From NCBI GenBank assembly GCA_015501585.1, contig JADNRY010000293.1, forward strand, positions 1 to 64,000: a stretch of 64,000 nt of DNA, given 5' to 3'. This document shows, piece by piece, positions 23,703 through 33,796 of this stretch. Every line of letters begins with the position of its first letter. Within the stretch, counting starts at the first letter, position 1. The notes under the pieces are model-generated. The model did no database searches. It was given only the letters and a program-made list of their open reading frames with translations, and was not told where the DNA came from. Position numbers and translations under genes: made by a program. The DNA comes from Rhodocollybia butyracea. Taxonomy: Eukaryota > Basidiomycota > Agaricomycetes > Agaricales > Omphalotaceae.

Positions 23703-26700
23703 ATGTCTTTCACTTCTACCACTTCCAACCCATCTTTCAAAGTTCTTACCAAGGACAACTACAATGATTGGGTTGGTAATATGAAGGCATCTCTGATGTC
23801 TCAAGGTTTATGGAGACTAGTATCTGGCAAAGAGGCTAAGCCCTCAGATCCAGCTCTGTTGGACAAGTGGGAAATTAAAGCTGAAAAGGCTGCTGGATTG
23901 ATTTTCCTTGCTGTCAGCTCGCCTCAGCAGGTGCCTATTAAGGCATACCAAGAGGATCCCATTGCTATGTGGAGCATTCTAGAGAAACAGCATGTGTCAA
24001 AGAAGCCTGGTGCTAGGTTTAATGCCTACAATGCACTTTTCACTATCACAAAGCTGGCTGATGAATCTCTCATGGACATGGCCTCTAGAGTGGAAGCTGC
24101 TATGGCTGACATTCAAAATCTTCGACCCACTGTTGCTCCTATTGTCTCTGGATCCACTGGCTTCACATTGGACTCACTTGACTCTGAGCTTCAATCAATG
24201 GCTCTCATTCGTGCACTCCCTGAGGAGTATAAACATCTATCATCCAACCTGCTTATGCAGGACAATCTTGACAAAGACATGATTCTTGCTGCTTTCCTTG
24301 CTGAACAGCAGAATCAAGCTCATGCTGAGCAGTCTGTCAATCGAGCGCAAGCAGCACAGTCTGCACAACAGAAGAAGAAAGGTGGATATGGAAACAACAA
24401 GTTTCCACCTAGGGTTGGTGAACCTAGAAACTTTTGTGCCCATTGTGGAATCAAAGGTGTACATTGGCCGGAAGACTGTCCCAGTCATCCTAACAAAAAG
24501 AAAGGCATTAAAGCCAATAAAGCCAAGGTTACAGAGGTGGATACTGAAGGAGTTTTGGAAAATGCTGGTTGTGCTAGTGCAAGTACTCTTAATGGACTCT
24601 CTTCTTCACATTTTGCTGATATTATGGAATGGAATACAGACACAGGCGCCACTTCTCATATGACACCTCATAAACACTGGATTCGAAATTACACTCCTCA
24701 CAGAGTCCCTATTCGTCTTGCAGATCATACTGTAGTGTATTCAGAAGGCATTGGCGAAGTTTTATTTACCCCTGTTGTTAATGGCAAAGAAGTTAGAGAT
24801 GTTTTGTTTTCTAGAGTATTACATGTCCCTGCACTTAATAATAATCTCCTCTCAGTTCTTTACTTGACTAAACACAAAGGCTTTACTGTACAAATTCTTA
24901 GAGATACTATGGAGTTCTCACTTAATGGTTCTGTCCTGTTCACTGCTTCAGTTAATAATAAATCTGTTGGTTATCTTAATGGACATACTGTTAGTACAGA
25001 AGCTGAATGTGCACATGTTGGGTCGACTCTACCTCTTGATCTTGAGCTGTGGCATAGACGCTTCTTTCACTACAATCTGAGTGATGTTAGCAAGCTGTCT
25101 AAAAATCGGTTGGTTGAGGGCTTTAAACTCGATTCTAGTGCAAAGCCAGACCCAGTATGTGAACCATGTCTTGGTGGAAAGATGCATGCCAATCCTTTTC
25201 CTAGCAGTGAAACTCGTGCTTTTGAAATTTTAGAACTTGTTCATATGGATGTACATGATACTGGTGTAATCTCGCCTTCTGGCTACCGCTACTGGATCCC
25301 CTTTATATGCGACAAATCACGCTTCAGAGCAGTTGTACTACTTAAAAAGAAGAGTGAAGCTTTTGGTGCATTCAAGCGGTTTAAGGCCTGGGCGGAAAAC
25401 TCTACTGGTAAAAAGATCAAGAAGATCAGACATGACAAAGGTGGCGAGTTTATATCCAAGGAATTTGAACAGTTCTTACAGCACGAGGGTATTGAAGTAC
25501 AACGGACAACTAGGAATCGACCTCAGCAGAATGGAGTTGCTGAACGGCTTAACCGGACATTGGCTGAATTACTGACTGCTATGCTACTTGAATCGGGTTT
25601 ACCAAAGACATTTTGGGCTGAATGCCTGGCTGCGCTTGTTTATGTGTTAAATCGATGCCCAACGTCTGCTGTTCCAGATGTCACTCCTTTTGAAGCCTGG
25701 TATAAAATTAAGCCTAAAGTCGACAATCTGCGTGTCTGGGGATGCATTGCTTATGTGCATATTCAAAAGGACAAGAGGCCTCACTTTGGTTCACATATGG
25801 AGAAGTGTGTGTTTATTGGGTACCCTGAGGGAGTTAAAGGCTGGAAGTTCTGGAATCCTGTCACTAAAAAGGTCATTATCAGTGAACGTGCAGAATTTGA
25901 CGAAAGATTCATGTATGGATCCAAGTCACCTAATCAGCCTGCCCTTCGTCGAGACCATACTCCTGTGACTAGTTCTGAACCATCTGCTACTCCCAAACCA
26001 CCAGCCAGTACCACTAAAGACTTGTTCACACCTCCTTCTCAATATGATGACTCTGAATCTGAAACTGACTCTGTGGATGAAGAGGATATGCCTCCCCTTA
26101 ACCACCCACCCGCCCCTGCTCTTGATCCTGAACCAGAACCAGAAATACCAGTAACTGAGGATGATGAATCTGATGGGCAACCCTTAGCTTTGAGACGACC
26201 TGCTCGTGCTCGCAAACCTCCTGGTAGATGGTGGGAAGTTAAACCTTCTTCTCAGGGCAATGCCCACAACAACGAGCCTCATGATCACTCTGACAACTAC
26301 GATGGTGATGTAGAGGAACAAGGACATGCTGCAGCAGCTTGTGTAGAACCTCGTAATTATCGAGATGCTATGCGCAGTCCTGAAGCCTTTAAATGGGAAG
26401 AAGCAATGAACGACGAGATCTCTGCTCATCTTGCTAATGGCACTTGGGATATCATTGACTTACCACCAGGAGAGAAAGCTATTGGGTCGACTTGGGTATT
26501 TCGCATTAAACACAATGCTGATGGCTCTATTGAGCGGTTTAAAGCACGCTTGTGTGCTCAAGGCTTCAGCCAAAGACCTGGATTCGACTATCTCGAAACC
26601 TATGCTTCAACTCTCCGCTGGTCCTCATTACGCATTGTACTTGCTCTTGCCGCCATTGATGATATGGAGCTTCGCTCTGTTGATATCTCACATGCGTTTA

Positions 26701-27919
26701 TCAATTCTGATATTGACACTACTATCTACATGAGACAGCCGAGGGTTTCAAGCAAGGTGGACCAGAGAAAGTTTGCAGGCTAAACAAGTCCCTATATGGG
26801 TTAAAGCAGTCGCCCCGTCTTTGGAGTGAGAAACTCTGTGGTGTGTTTGCCAAGCTTGGCTTTAAACGCCTAGAGTCTGATCCATGCGTTTACATGTTTC
26901 AACGCGATAACCTTAAAGTGATTGTTCCAGTTTGGGTAGATGATATCACTCTTGCTTGTAAAGACTCTGGTGTAATAGATCAATTTGTGCATGATCTACA
27001 GAAAGAACTTAAACTCCGTGACTTGGGCAGTACCGACTTCTTACTTGGATTGGGAATCAGACGTGACCGCCAAAATCGTAAACTCTATCTTAATGCCCGG
27101 CAATACATCCTGCGTAAACTCGACGAATTTGGCATGCAGGACTCTAAACCTGTTCACACTCCCATGAATCCCAATGTTACACTATCCAAAGATGACTGCC
27201 CACAAACACCAGAGGAGAAAGAAGAGATGATCAACATCCCCTACATGTCGGCAGTTGGCTCCCTATTGTTCTTGGCTATGATCCTTCGAGTTGACACTGC
27301 TTATGCATGTGGTGTCTTAACCCGTTTCAACTCTAATCCTGGGCATGCTCACTGGATTGCTGTAAAGCACTTGTGGCGCTATTTGAAGGGATCTATTGAT
27401 TACGAGTTGGAACTTGGCCCGGATCCTGATGCCCCCGACCTGATCACTGCTATTAGTGACTCAGACTTGGGTGGTAACAAAGACAATGGGAAGTCAACAA
27501 CTGGATACATCATAAAGGTTGGATCAGGTGCTGTTAGCTGGAGTAGTAAACTACAACCTGTGGTTACTCTATCCTCTACTGAAGCCGAGTTTGTGGCATC
27601 AAATGCAGTGGGCAAAGAAGTGTTGGCAATTCGTTCTCTCCTTACTGAGCTTGGGTATAAAGTCGGCTGTCCTACCATTATCCATGTCGACAATCAATCC
27701 TCCATCCAAGTTGCCAAGAATCCAGAACATCATGGCAGAATGAAGCATCTTGACAGGACTTTCTACTGGCTCAGAGAACAAGTTGTACATGGGAAATTGC
27801 TACCTTCTTATCTACCCACTGAGGATAATCCAGCTGACCTGCTCACAAAGGCCCTTGCCAAACCAAAGGTGGAAAAGTTCCGATCTTTGATTGGACTTGT
27901 GAAACCATCCCTTCCTTAA
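23703..27919 (+). pseudogene. copia C3 gag-pol polyprotein, one frameshift
   Basis: About 1405 codons from MSFTSTTS to the stop at 27919; the start was chosen because the in-frame codons upstream lie in the LTR and primer site. Domains: gag (residues 1-240), zinc knuckle CAHCGIKGVHWPEDC (about 243-258), aspartic protease DTGATS (about 313), HHCC (about 450-490), integrase D-D35-E with NGVAE (about 512-613), RT with VWVDD (about 1079), RNase H with SSTEAEF. A single C is missing at about 26740 (CAGCCGAGG instead of CAGCCCGAGG in C1), which truncates translation in the RT. Otherwise it is the best-preserved copia here and could have been active until very recently. Confidence 0.93.
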
Positions 27920-27988
27920 TTTGAAGGAAACATTCATTGGGGGGTTGTGTGTGTGATGGACTTGCAGAAGTGTTCCATCAGGGGGTTG

Positions 27989-28484
27989 TGTTGAGTGTAC
28001 ATAGTGCTGTCACACATCTGCTTACCTAATCACCTTCCCACGACCATATTCCATCTCTAAAGTATATACTTTTATAGTAAAGTTTGATTACATTCTTCAT
28101 ATTCCTTCTAGTTCACTATTTTGCCTAGTTTACTTAGTTTTAGAGTTATTTCTTCAGTTTGAGTGGTGACTGTTGAAAATATCTATGCGCGCACAATTGT
28201 GGACACCTATTTTCACGCCTCATGCGTTTCAGTACAAATAGAACCAAACAAATACCTATTCCTTACATAGTTAGAAAGAGTCCAAATCAATATTCACATA
28301 TCTTTGATTCATTTCATTGTTTGCTGTCTATTGGAGTACTGAGGAACTATAAGGCTATTAGTACAACACTATAGTCGTTATACTGAGCATAACAACGCTG
28401 TACTAAGACGGGTATCACACTGCTTGGGTTAGCTGAAGGGCGCTCCAGTGTGTTTAACTTCAACAAGTGCAGTTTCCTCCAACA
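27989..28484 (+). repeat. 3' LTR of copia C3 (different subtype)
   Basis: 496 bp, TGTTGAGTG...CTCCAACA, but subtype B: the middle (28060-28160) reads AAGTTTGATTACATTCTTC instead of the subtype A sequence of the 5' LTR. Right flank is DIRS RT (GTCAG), with no duplication of the left flank. Confidence 0.92.
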
Positions 28485-29007
28485 GTCAGATCCCTCATAA
28501 CTTCACCATTGAGAGGAATGGAGCAAAACTGGAGTGATTTACCACTCATTTTGCGGTACATCTCACTGAGAGCAGGCCTTGCCCAAGGTAGAACATTCAA
28601 AGACCAGTTGAGAGAGCCAGCAAGTCTTTGCCAATCTCTCAGAGCAGCTTTCCTTTCTGGAGAAGCAAGGAACTGTGTGATGTCTGAGACTAGGATCTGA
28701 ATAGACTCTGCTGAGAGCGAAATGGATCCCTTTAGAATGTCCACCCAGAAGCCAATAATCTTAAGTGTAGCTCCAGATTCTTGCTTCTTGTCTTCATAAG
28801 GACACAGAATGGTGTCCCAGAAGACTAGTAGTTGGACCTGTCTCTTAGGGCGGAGTTGACCATGGAATAGGACTAGATTTCGCTTAAAATCCCATTGAAA
28901 GAAGTCATCCATGTACACATGAAGTCCAATAATCCCCAACTTGACAGATCCAAACCAACAGAGAAGAGCAGATAAACTGCACCAGCACCTAGGTGATGTT
29001 CTAGTGC
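28485..29007 (-). pseudogene. DIRS D4 RT fragment (downstream part)
   Basis: Minus-strand RT sequence including YMDD (in the motif LHVYMDDFFQWDF) and the connection to RNase H. It is cut on the left by the copia LTR and on the right by the inserted R-X-T unit at 29008; its continuation is at 30319-30385. Confidence 0.85.
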
Positions 29008-30318
29008 CTATGCCTTTTGTCACTCAGTAATGAATAAGTTAGCCAAAACTCAGGCCCCAGGCCCATAAATTAAGCGGATCATGAAGAGCTATGTACTGTT
29101 ACATGAGTAGGTCTAAAAAAGCATACTAGACAATGAGCTAAAGAAGAAACAAATAGAACATACATTGGTTTGTACAATTACAGAGATAAAGGGAGAGGAG
29201 GGAGGGTGACAAAAAATTGGCTTGATCAAGCAAGATCTAAGCCAAATATCAATCAGTACATAGTACATAGATAATATAGGTAGTCTGAGCGCACTGAGAG
29301 CCCTGATATCCAAGATCTAACAACTAGGTCAACTTGAGAGGTTCTAGATGTGTGTAGATCTGCTATGGATGTATTATGGGCTCTGTTCAGTGAAAGATCA
29401 GTAGATCAGAGAAAAAGGCACACCAATTCCTGTATCTGAGACTCTTGTGAGCAGAGCTAAGGTCTGTGCAGATGTAGGAAGTGCTGAGAGATGATGTTTG
29501 AGCTATCAGAGCTGTAGAAAGGGGACAGATGTCCTTACCAACCACCAAAGACAAGGGATATGATGGGGGAAGGGAAGGAAGGAGCAGGAATGCGATTCAG
29601 AGGCTTTTCTGACGACCACAGGCCTCTGCACAGGACTCTGGCACCTGTGGGAGCCAACCACTGAATATACACACTGCTCCAACATCTGTCAAATATTAAA
29701 CTTGTGATATCTTGGGAACCGGTGACTCAAATCCTATAATTTTTGCACCATTGGATTCGCATTAAAAGACCGCTCATAATGATACCAGACATGTCCTAGA
29801 ACCACTGACAGAAAAACTGTCTGGAGTTGATACAAGGATGTCAGACTTTGAATGGATCAAAGTGATCATATGATGTGAATGGCTCATCCAATGGCCTCGG
29901 CAAAAATTCCATTGGATTCTCCTCAAAATTCCTGTCAGAATGATATCCCAAAAGTCATGTGACAATGATGTGTCACATTGTAGGCTGCAACTCGAACTGT
30001 GAATAGCTCAACAGCAAAGGATGATATTAACAAGAGATAAAATGTGTTTTGAAGCTGGGGTTCAGCTTGTTCAAATAGTCTGTAAGCCAAAAGAGAGACA
30101 CTGAAGCATGCTGGAGTGAGGACAAAGCAGAGAGAGTTCATGTGCACCAAGGTGATGAACTGTGCTCTATACCTGTCAGGACTGGAGTGTGGACAAAGCA
30201 GAGAGAGTTCATGTGCACCAAGGTGATGAACTGTGCTCTCTACTTGTCAAGATAGATCTGTTGTTTGCAGAGGCCTTCAGAAAGTCTCCCTACCCTTGGA
30301 ATCCGCCTTCATGTCGAC
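29008..30318 (-). mobile_element. diverged DIRS terminal unit R-X-T inserted without TSD
   Basis: Begins (minus) GTCGACATGAAGG at 30318 and ends GGCATAG at 29008. The flanks, GGTGTTTG and GCACTAG, join exactly into the D1 RT sequence, so the unit inserted with no target duplication. It is older than other R copies: many substitutions, about 600 bp of unrelated or highly diverged sequence (29650-30250), and a 71-bp tandem duplication. Confidence 0.78.
30121..30239 (+). repeat. short tandem duplication
   Basis: The 48-bp segment at 30121-30168 recurs at 30192-30239 (period 71 bp). It covers the diverged version of the R stem-loop region. Confidence 0.8.
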
Positions 30319-30385
30319 CAAACACCAAGCGGCGTACAATGTGATATCTGCCATCTACAGTGACCACCTGACAGAGTTGCCAAAG
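30319..30385 (-). pseudogene. DIRS D4 RT fragment (upstream part)
   Basis: 67 bp equal to D1 around 34516-34582, in frame with 29007 and leftward after removal of the R-X-T unit. Interrupted on the right by an F1 element starting TGTTAG at 30386. Confidence 0.8.
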
Positions 30386-30501
30386 TGTTAGAGAAATCAG
30401 GTGACCAGGATCAAGGAGTACCTTGTCCCAAATCAAGTGACCTTGAAACAGGAGGGAAATAAATGTTGACACTAGCTGGGATTGAACCAGCGACCACACA
30501 G

Positions 30502-30797
30502 TGTTGGCATTAGCAATTGGACCCTGGTTACATCATTCTAGTACTAAGACTAACCGCTTCAGTACAACATGAATGTGGGCCAGTTGAGTGACTAACAATC
30601 CTCATAGTGATATATGGCTTAACATCCATACTCTAACCATCGGCACTATAGCTCAGTTGGTTAGAGCACCAGTCTAGAGTACTGTGTGGTCACTGGTTCA
30701 ATCCCAGCTAGTGTCAACATTTATTTCCCTCCTGTTTCAAGGTCACTTGATTTGGGACAAGGTACTCCTTGATCCTGGTCACCTGATTTCTCTAACA
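30502..30797 (+). mobile_element. F1 tRNA-bearing element, full length, inserted in F1
   Basis: 296 bp, TGTTGG...TCTAACA, with a perfect 5-bp duplication CACAG at 30497-30501 and 30798-30802. The target is the tRNA-like part of an older F1 in opposite orientation, next to its anticodon arm. No ORF. Confidence 0.85.
30642..30716 (+). tRNA. tRNA-like sequence inside F1
   Basis: 75 nt with acceptor, D-arm (A-box) and T-arm (B-box) as in the other copies; one change (GTCACTGG) weakens the T stem. Not expected to give a functional tRNA. Confidence 0.5.
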
Positions 30798-30867
30798 CAC
30801 AGTACTCTAGACTGGTGCTCTAACCAACTGAGCTATAGTGCCGATGGTTAGAGTATGGATGTTAAGC

Positions 30868-31220
30868 CTATGCCTTTCATCACTCAGGAGTGAATAAGTT
30901 AGCCAAAACTCAGGCCACAGGCCCATAAATTAAGCGGATCATGAAGTGCTATGTACTGAATACATGCATGTAAGTAACTAAAGGAATGCATACTACAAAA
31001 CAGAGTTGAAAAAGAAAACACAAAACAAACATACATTGGTTTGTACAGTTACATCAAGATAGAAAGAGGGAGAGGAGGGAGGGTGATGAAAAATCGACTT
31101 GATCAAGCAAGATCTAAGTCAGATATCAGTCAGTATACAGTACACAGGCAAAAAAACATCGATCTAAGCGCACTGAGAGCCCTGATATCCAAGATCTGAC
31201 AACTAGGTCGACTTCAGAGG
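30868..31220 (-). repeat. left inverted terminal repeat of DIRS array
   Basis: 353 bp, CTATGCCTTTCATCACTC... inverted relative to 42892-43244, with only a few differences. It holds segments T, X and the last part of R in reverse order and abuts a direct R copy at 31220. Confidence 0.88.
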
Positions 31221-32034
31221 TCGACATGAAGGCGGATTCCAAGGGTAGGGAGACTTTCTGAAGGCCTCTGCAAACAACAGATACCATCCAGGACTTGCAA
31301 TGCACAATTCATCACTTTTCAGTGCACATGAATTCATTGCAAGTCCGGCGCGCCTCATCGCAGTACCGTGCGGACCTGCTATTACTGTCATAGGTACTCT
31401 ATTATGTCCTTAACAAATCGCGAAAAGAATCGAAGCGCTACCTATCTTCGTTCTTCCGCGATTCCATTTTCGAAATCCAGCACTCTAACTTGGACTTTAC
31501 ATTTCGAGTTTTTCAGCACATGACCACCTCTGGTCAGCTGCCACTTTGGACAGATGATCAGCCAGTGTCCCTGTCGAGTTTCTAGTTCTATCAGGTGCCG
31601 GAGTTCCGAGCAGAGGCCTGTGAGAACATGATTAGAAATCTGACAAGGTCCTGTGCTTCTTTCCTTCCTTCCCCCACCATCAACTTTGCTTCTGGTGACT
31701 GGTAAGGACATCTGTCCACTCTATACAGCTCTGATAGCTCAAACATCGCCTCACAGCACCTCCTTTTGACTGCACAGACTCTAGCTCTTGCTCACAGAGT
31801 CTCAGATCAAAGGAATTGGTGCGCTTTTTCACTGATCTATCTGATCTTTCACTGAACAGAGCCCACAACACATCCATAACAGATCTATACACATCTACAG
31901 CCTCTGAAGTCGACCTAGTTGTCAGATCTTGGATATCAGGGCTCTCAGTGCGCTTAGATCGATGTTTTTTTGCCTGTGTACTGTATACTGACTGATATCT
32001 GACTTAGATCTTGCTTGATCAAGTCGATTTTTCA
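31220..32034 (+). repeat. DIRS repeat R (leader of D1)
   Basis: 815 bp shared by seven places in the window. Near its start the arms GGACTTGCAATG and CATTGCAAGTCC (about 31291-31347) can form a stem-loop. The last part also belongs to the inverted terminal repeat. Probably holds promoter and recombination signals. Confidence 0.85.
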
Positions 32035-32080
32035 TCATACTCCTTGCTCCTACCTCACACATCTTCATATCAACCATTCC

Positions 32081-33796
32081 ATGTCCAAAACTCGAGCTGA
32101 TTCCTCAGATCTTGATGAATTGGAAGATCATACCTATGATCCTGCATCCCAGGCCACTAGATCGCTTCATACCTCGTCTAGGACGCTTCCTAGCGCTAGA
32201 TTGCGCCAATCTGGGCCTAATCCATCCACATCTCGCTCTAATCCAGTCCAGAATCGCTCCAATCTCTCTCAGATCCGCTCTGATCTTCCCCAGACTCGCT
32301 CCAAACAGCTCCAACCTTCACAAGTCACCTCTGGTAGCTCATCCAACACTGCTAGCACTCAGATCGCTCAGATCGCCGCTTCACAGCCTTCTAAATCGCT
32401 CCAAGATCGTCTCACAGACCCTCCTGCCGCTTCTACATCCAATCCTCGCTCCCACCACCACTCTATGCCCTCTAAATCGCTTCTGGGGCGCATCACTGCC
32501 TCTCCTGCACCCTCAGATGCAGCTAGAGAAGCTGAAGCTGTTAGATCTGCTGCTGAAGCGATGCAAGCTGTCCTTGAACAGTTCAGGAATAGGGAAATCT
32601 CTGTCAAACAGGCATTCAGAGCATTCCAAGATCATAGCAGACATGATCCTGGTGTGGTCAGTGACTATGTGGACCAGATGCAGCAGATACAGAGGGATGA
32701 AATCGAGTTTACTAGGCAAAGAAAGGCTGCTGCTAAAGGTAAACAGAGGCAACAGGCCTCTCCAGAGCGAGTTTCTGCTATTCAAGCTGCTCAGGCAGCA
32801 GCATTTGCTGTTATGGAGTCTGAACTTGCTGAGAATGAAGCCCTGCTTGCTGCTGTCAATGCAGATGAGATTGAGAATGAACAACCAGAGTCTGGTACTG
32901 TTCAAGCTGTGGCTCCATCCTTTGCCCAGCCTGTTGCTTCTTCTACTTCCAAGGTGCCTTCTGGCCTTCCAGTTTCGCTTCTGGAAGCTGCTCCTCACCT
33001 TGCAGAACTTACTACTACATCTCCTATGCCCTCTCATGTACAGAGCACCTGGGATCTTCGCCTCCAGTTCACTCTGGACAGCAATGTGGATGCTACACTT
33101 AGTCTCCTCTCAGCTCAGATGTTTGCTGAGCCACTCCCTCAGTCCCTACTTCGCCTTATCATCAAGGACAAGTATGTGGACTTTGAGAAGATCCATGCTG
33201 CAGTCACTGGATTCAGTTTCCTCTATGATGATAGCAAGGACTTTGGTACAGAGTTTAAGCTGGTTAGGAAAGAGCAGTCTATTAAGAGCCTCCCAGTCAC
33301 TACTGAGTCACAGTGGCTTCGAGTTTTTGAGGCTTGGCTTGTTCCTCTGCTCAAGATCTATCCTAACAGGCAGAGTGAGCTTATTGCCTATAAAGCTCAG
33401 ATTCAAGAGCTGTTCAGAGTTACTCCCAATGATCCATCTATGGCCATCAGGGTGGATAGAGAGGCTCGCCAAAAGGCCTCCAATACACCCTTTGATCTTG
33501 GGAACTCTGAGAGCCTTAGGCTCATTGTCCTCAAGGAGATGCTTTCTACCACTTCTAAGAAGAGATCTGCTCCTTCTTCATCTTCTACCACTTCCAAATC
33601 GCCTTCTAAGCGCCATGATACACCTTGTATCTTGTGGAATGAAGATAGGTGCTCAGATCCTTGTAGCAATAACAGGAAACATGGTTATTGCAGTGAGTGT
33701 GGTGAAGCCCACAGAGCCATTAACAGTCAATCATGCTACTCAAAGCTCACTGAAAGACGTCGAAATCAGAGTAGAAACCGCCCTCAAAGGTCCTAG
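32081..33796 (+). CDS. DIRS gag-like protein
   Basis: 571 aa from MSKTRADSS; this ATG was chosen because the upstream in-frame codons lie in the R leader and have no ATG. The N-terminal 150 residues are Ser/Arg/Gln-rich and probably disordered, residues 160-300 are helical with repeated Ala/Gln, and the C-terminus has a Cys/His cluster (C-x8-C-x3-C...C-x2-C-x2-AH...C) followed by a basic tail. By position it is the structural protein of the element and likely binds its RNA. D2 and D3 carry near-identical but broken copies. The same stretch is also open in the +1 frame. Confidence 0.8.
   Translation: MSKTRADSSDLDELEDHTYDPASQATRSLHTSSRTLPSARLRQSGPNPSTSRSNPVQNRSNLSQIRSDLPQTRSKQLQPSQVTSGSSSNTASTQIAQIAASQPSKSLQDRLTDPPAASTSNPRSHHHSMPSKSLLGRITASPAPSDAAREAEAVRSAAEAMQAVLEQFRNREISVKQAFRAFQDHSRHDPGVVSDYVDQMQQIQRDEIEFTRQRKAAAKGKQRQQASPERVSAIQAAQAAAFAVMESELAENEALLAAVNADEIENEQPESGTVQAVAPSFAQPVASSTSKVPSGLPVSLLEAAPHLAELTTTSPMPSHVQSTWDLRLQFTLDSNVDATLSLLSAQMFAEPLPQSLLRLIIKDKYVDFEKIHAAVTGFSFLYDDSKDFGTEFKLVRKEQSIKSLPVTTESQWLRVFEAWLVPLLKIYPNRQSELIAYKAQIQELFRVTPNDPSMAIRVDREARQKASNTPFDLGNSESLRLIVLKEMLSTTSKKRSAPSSSSTTSKSPSKRHDTPCILWNEDRCSDPCSNNRKHGYCSECGEAHRAINSQSCYSKLTERRRNQSRNRPQRS

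Larger units (their letters stand above)
30386..30867 (-). mobile_element. F1 element split by another F1 and truncated
   Basis: Minus-orientation F1 pieces 30386-30501 and 30803-30867, separated by a complete F1 in plus orientation. The 5' part past GTTAAGC is lost where the DIRS inverted repeat begins at 30868. Confidence 0.8.

Noticed and set aside
32112..33614. N-terminal half of the 1179-codon frame as a real protein
   Set aside because: Leu/Ser-rich translation lacking domains, antiphase to gag; kept as a finding, not as a gene.
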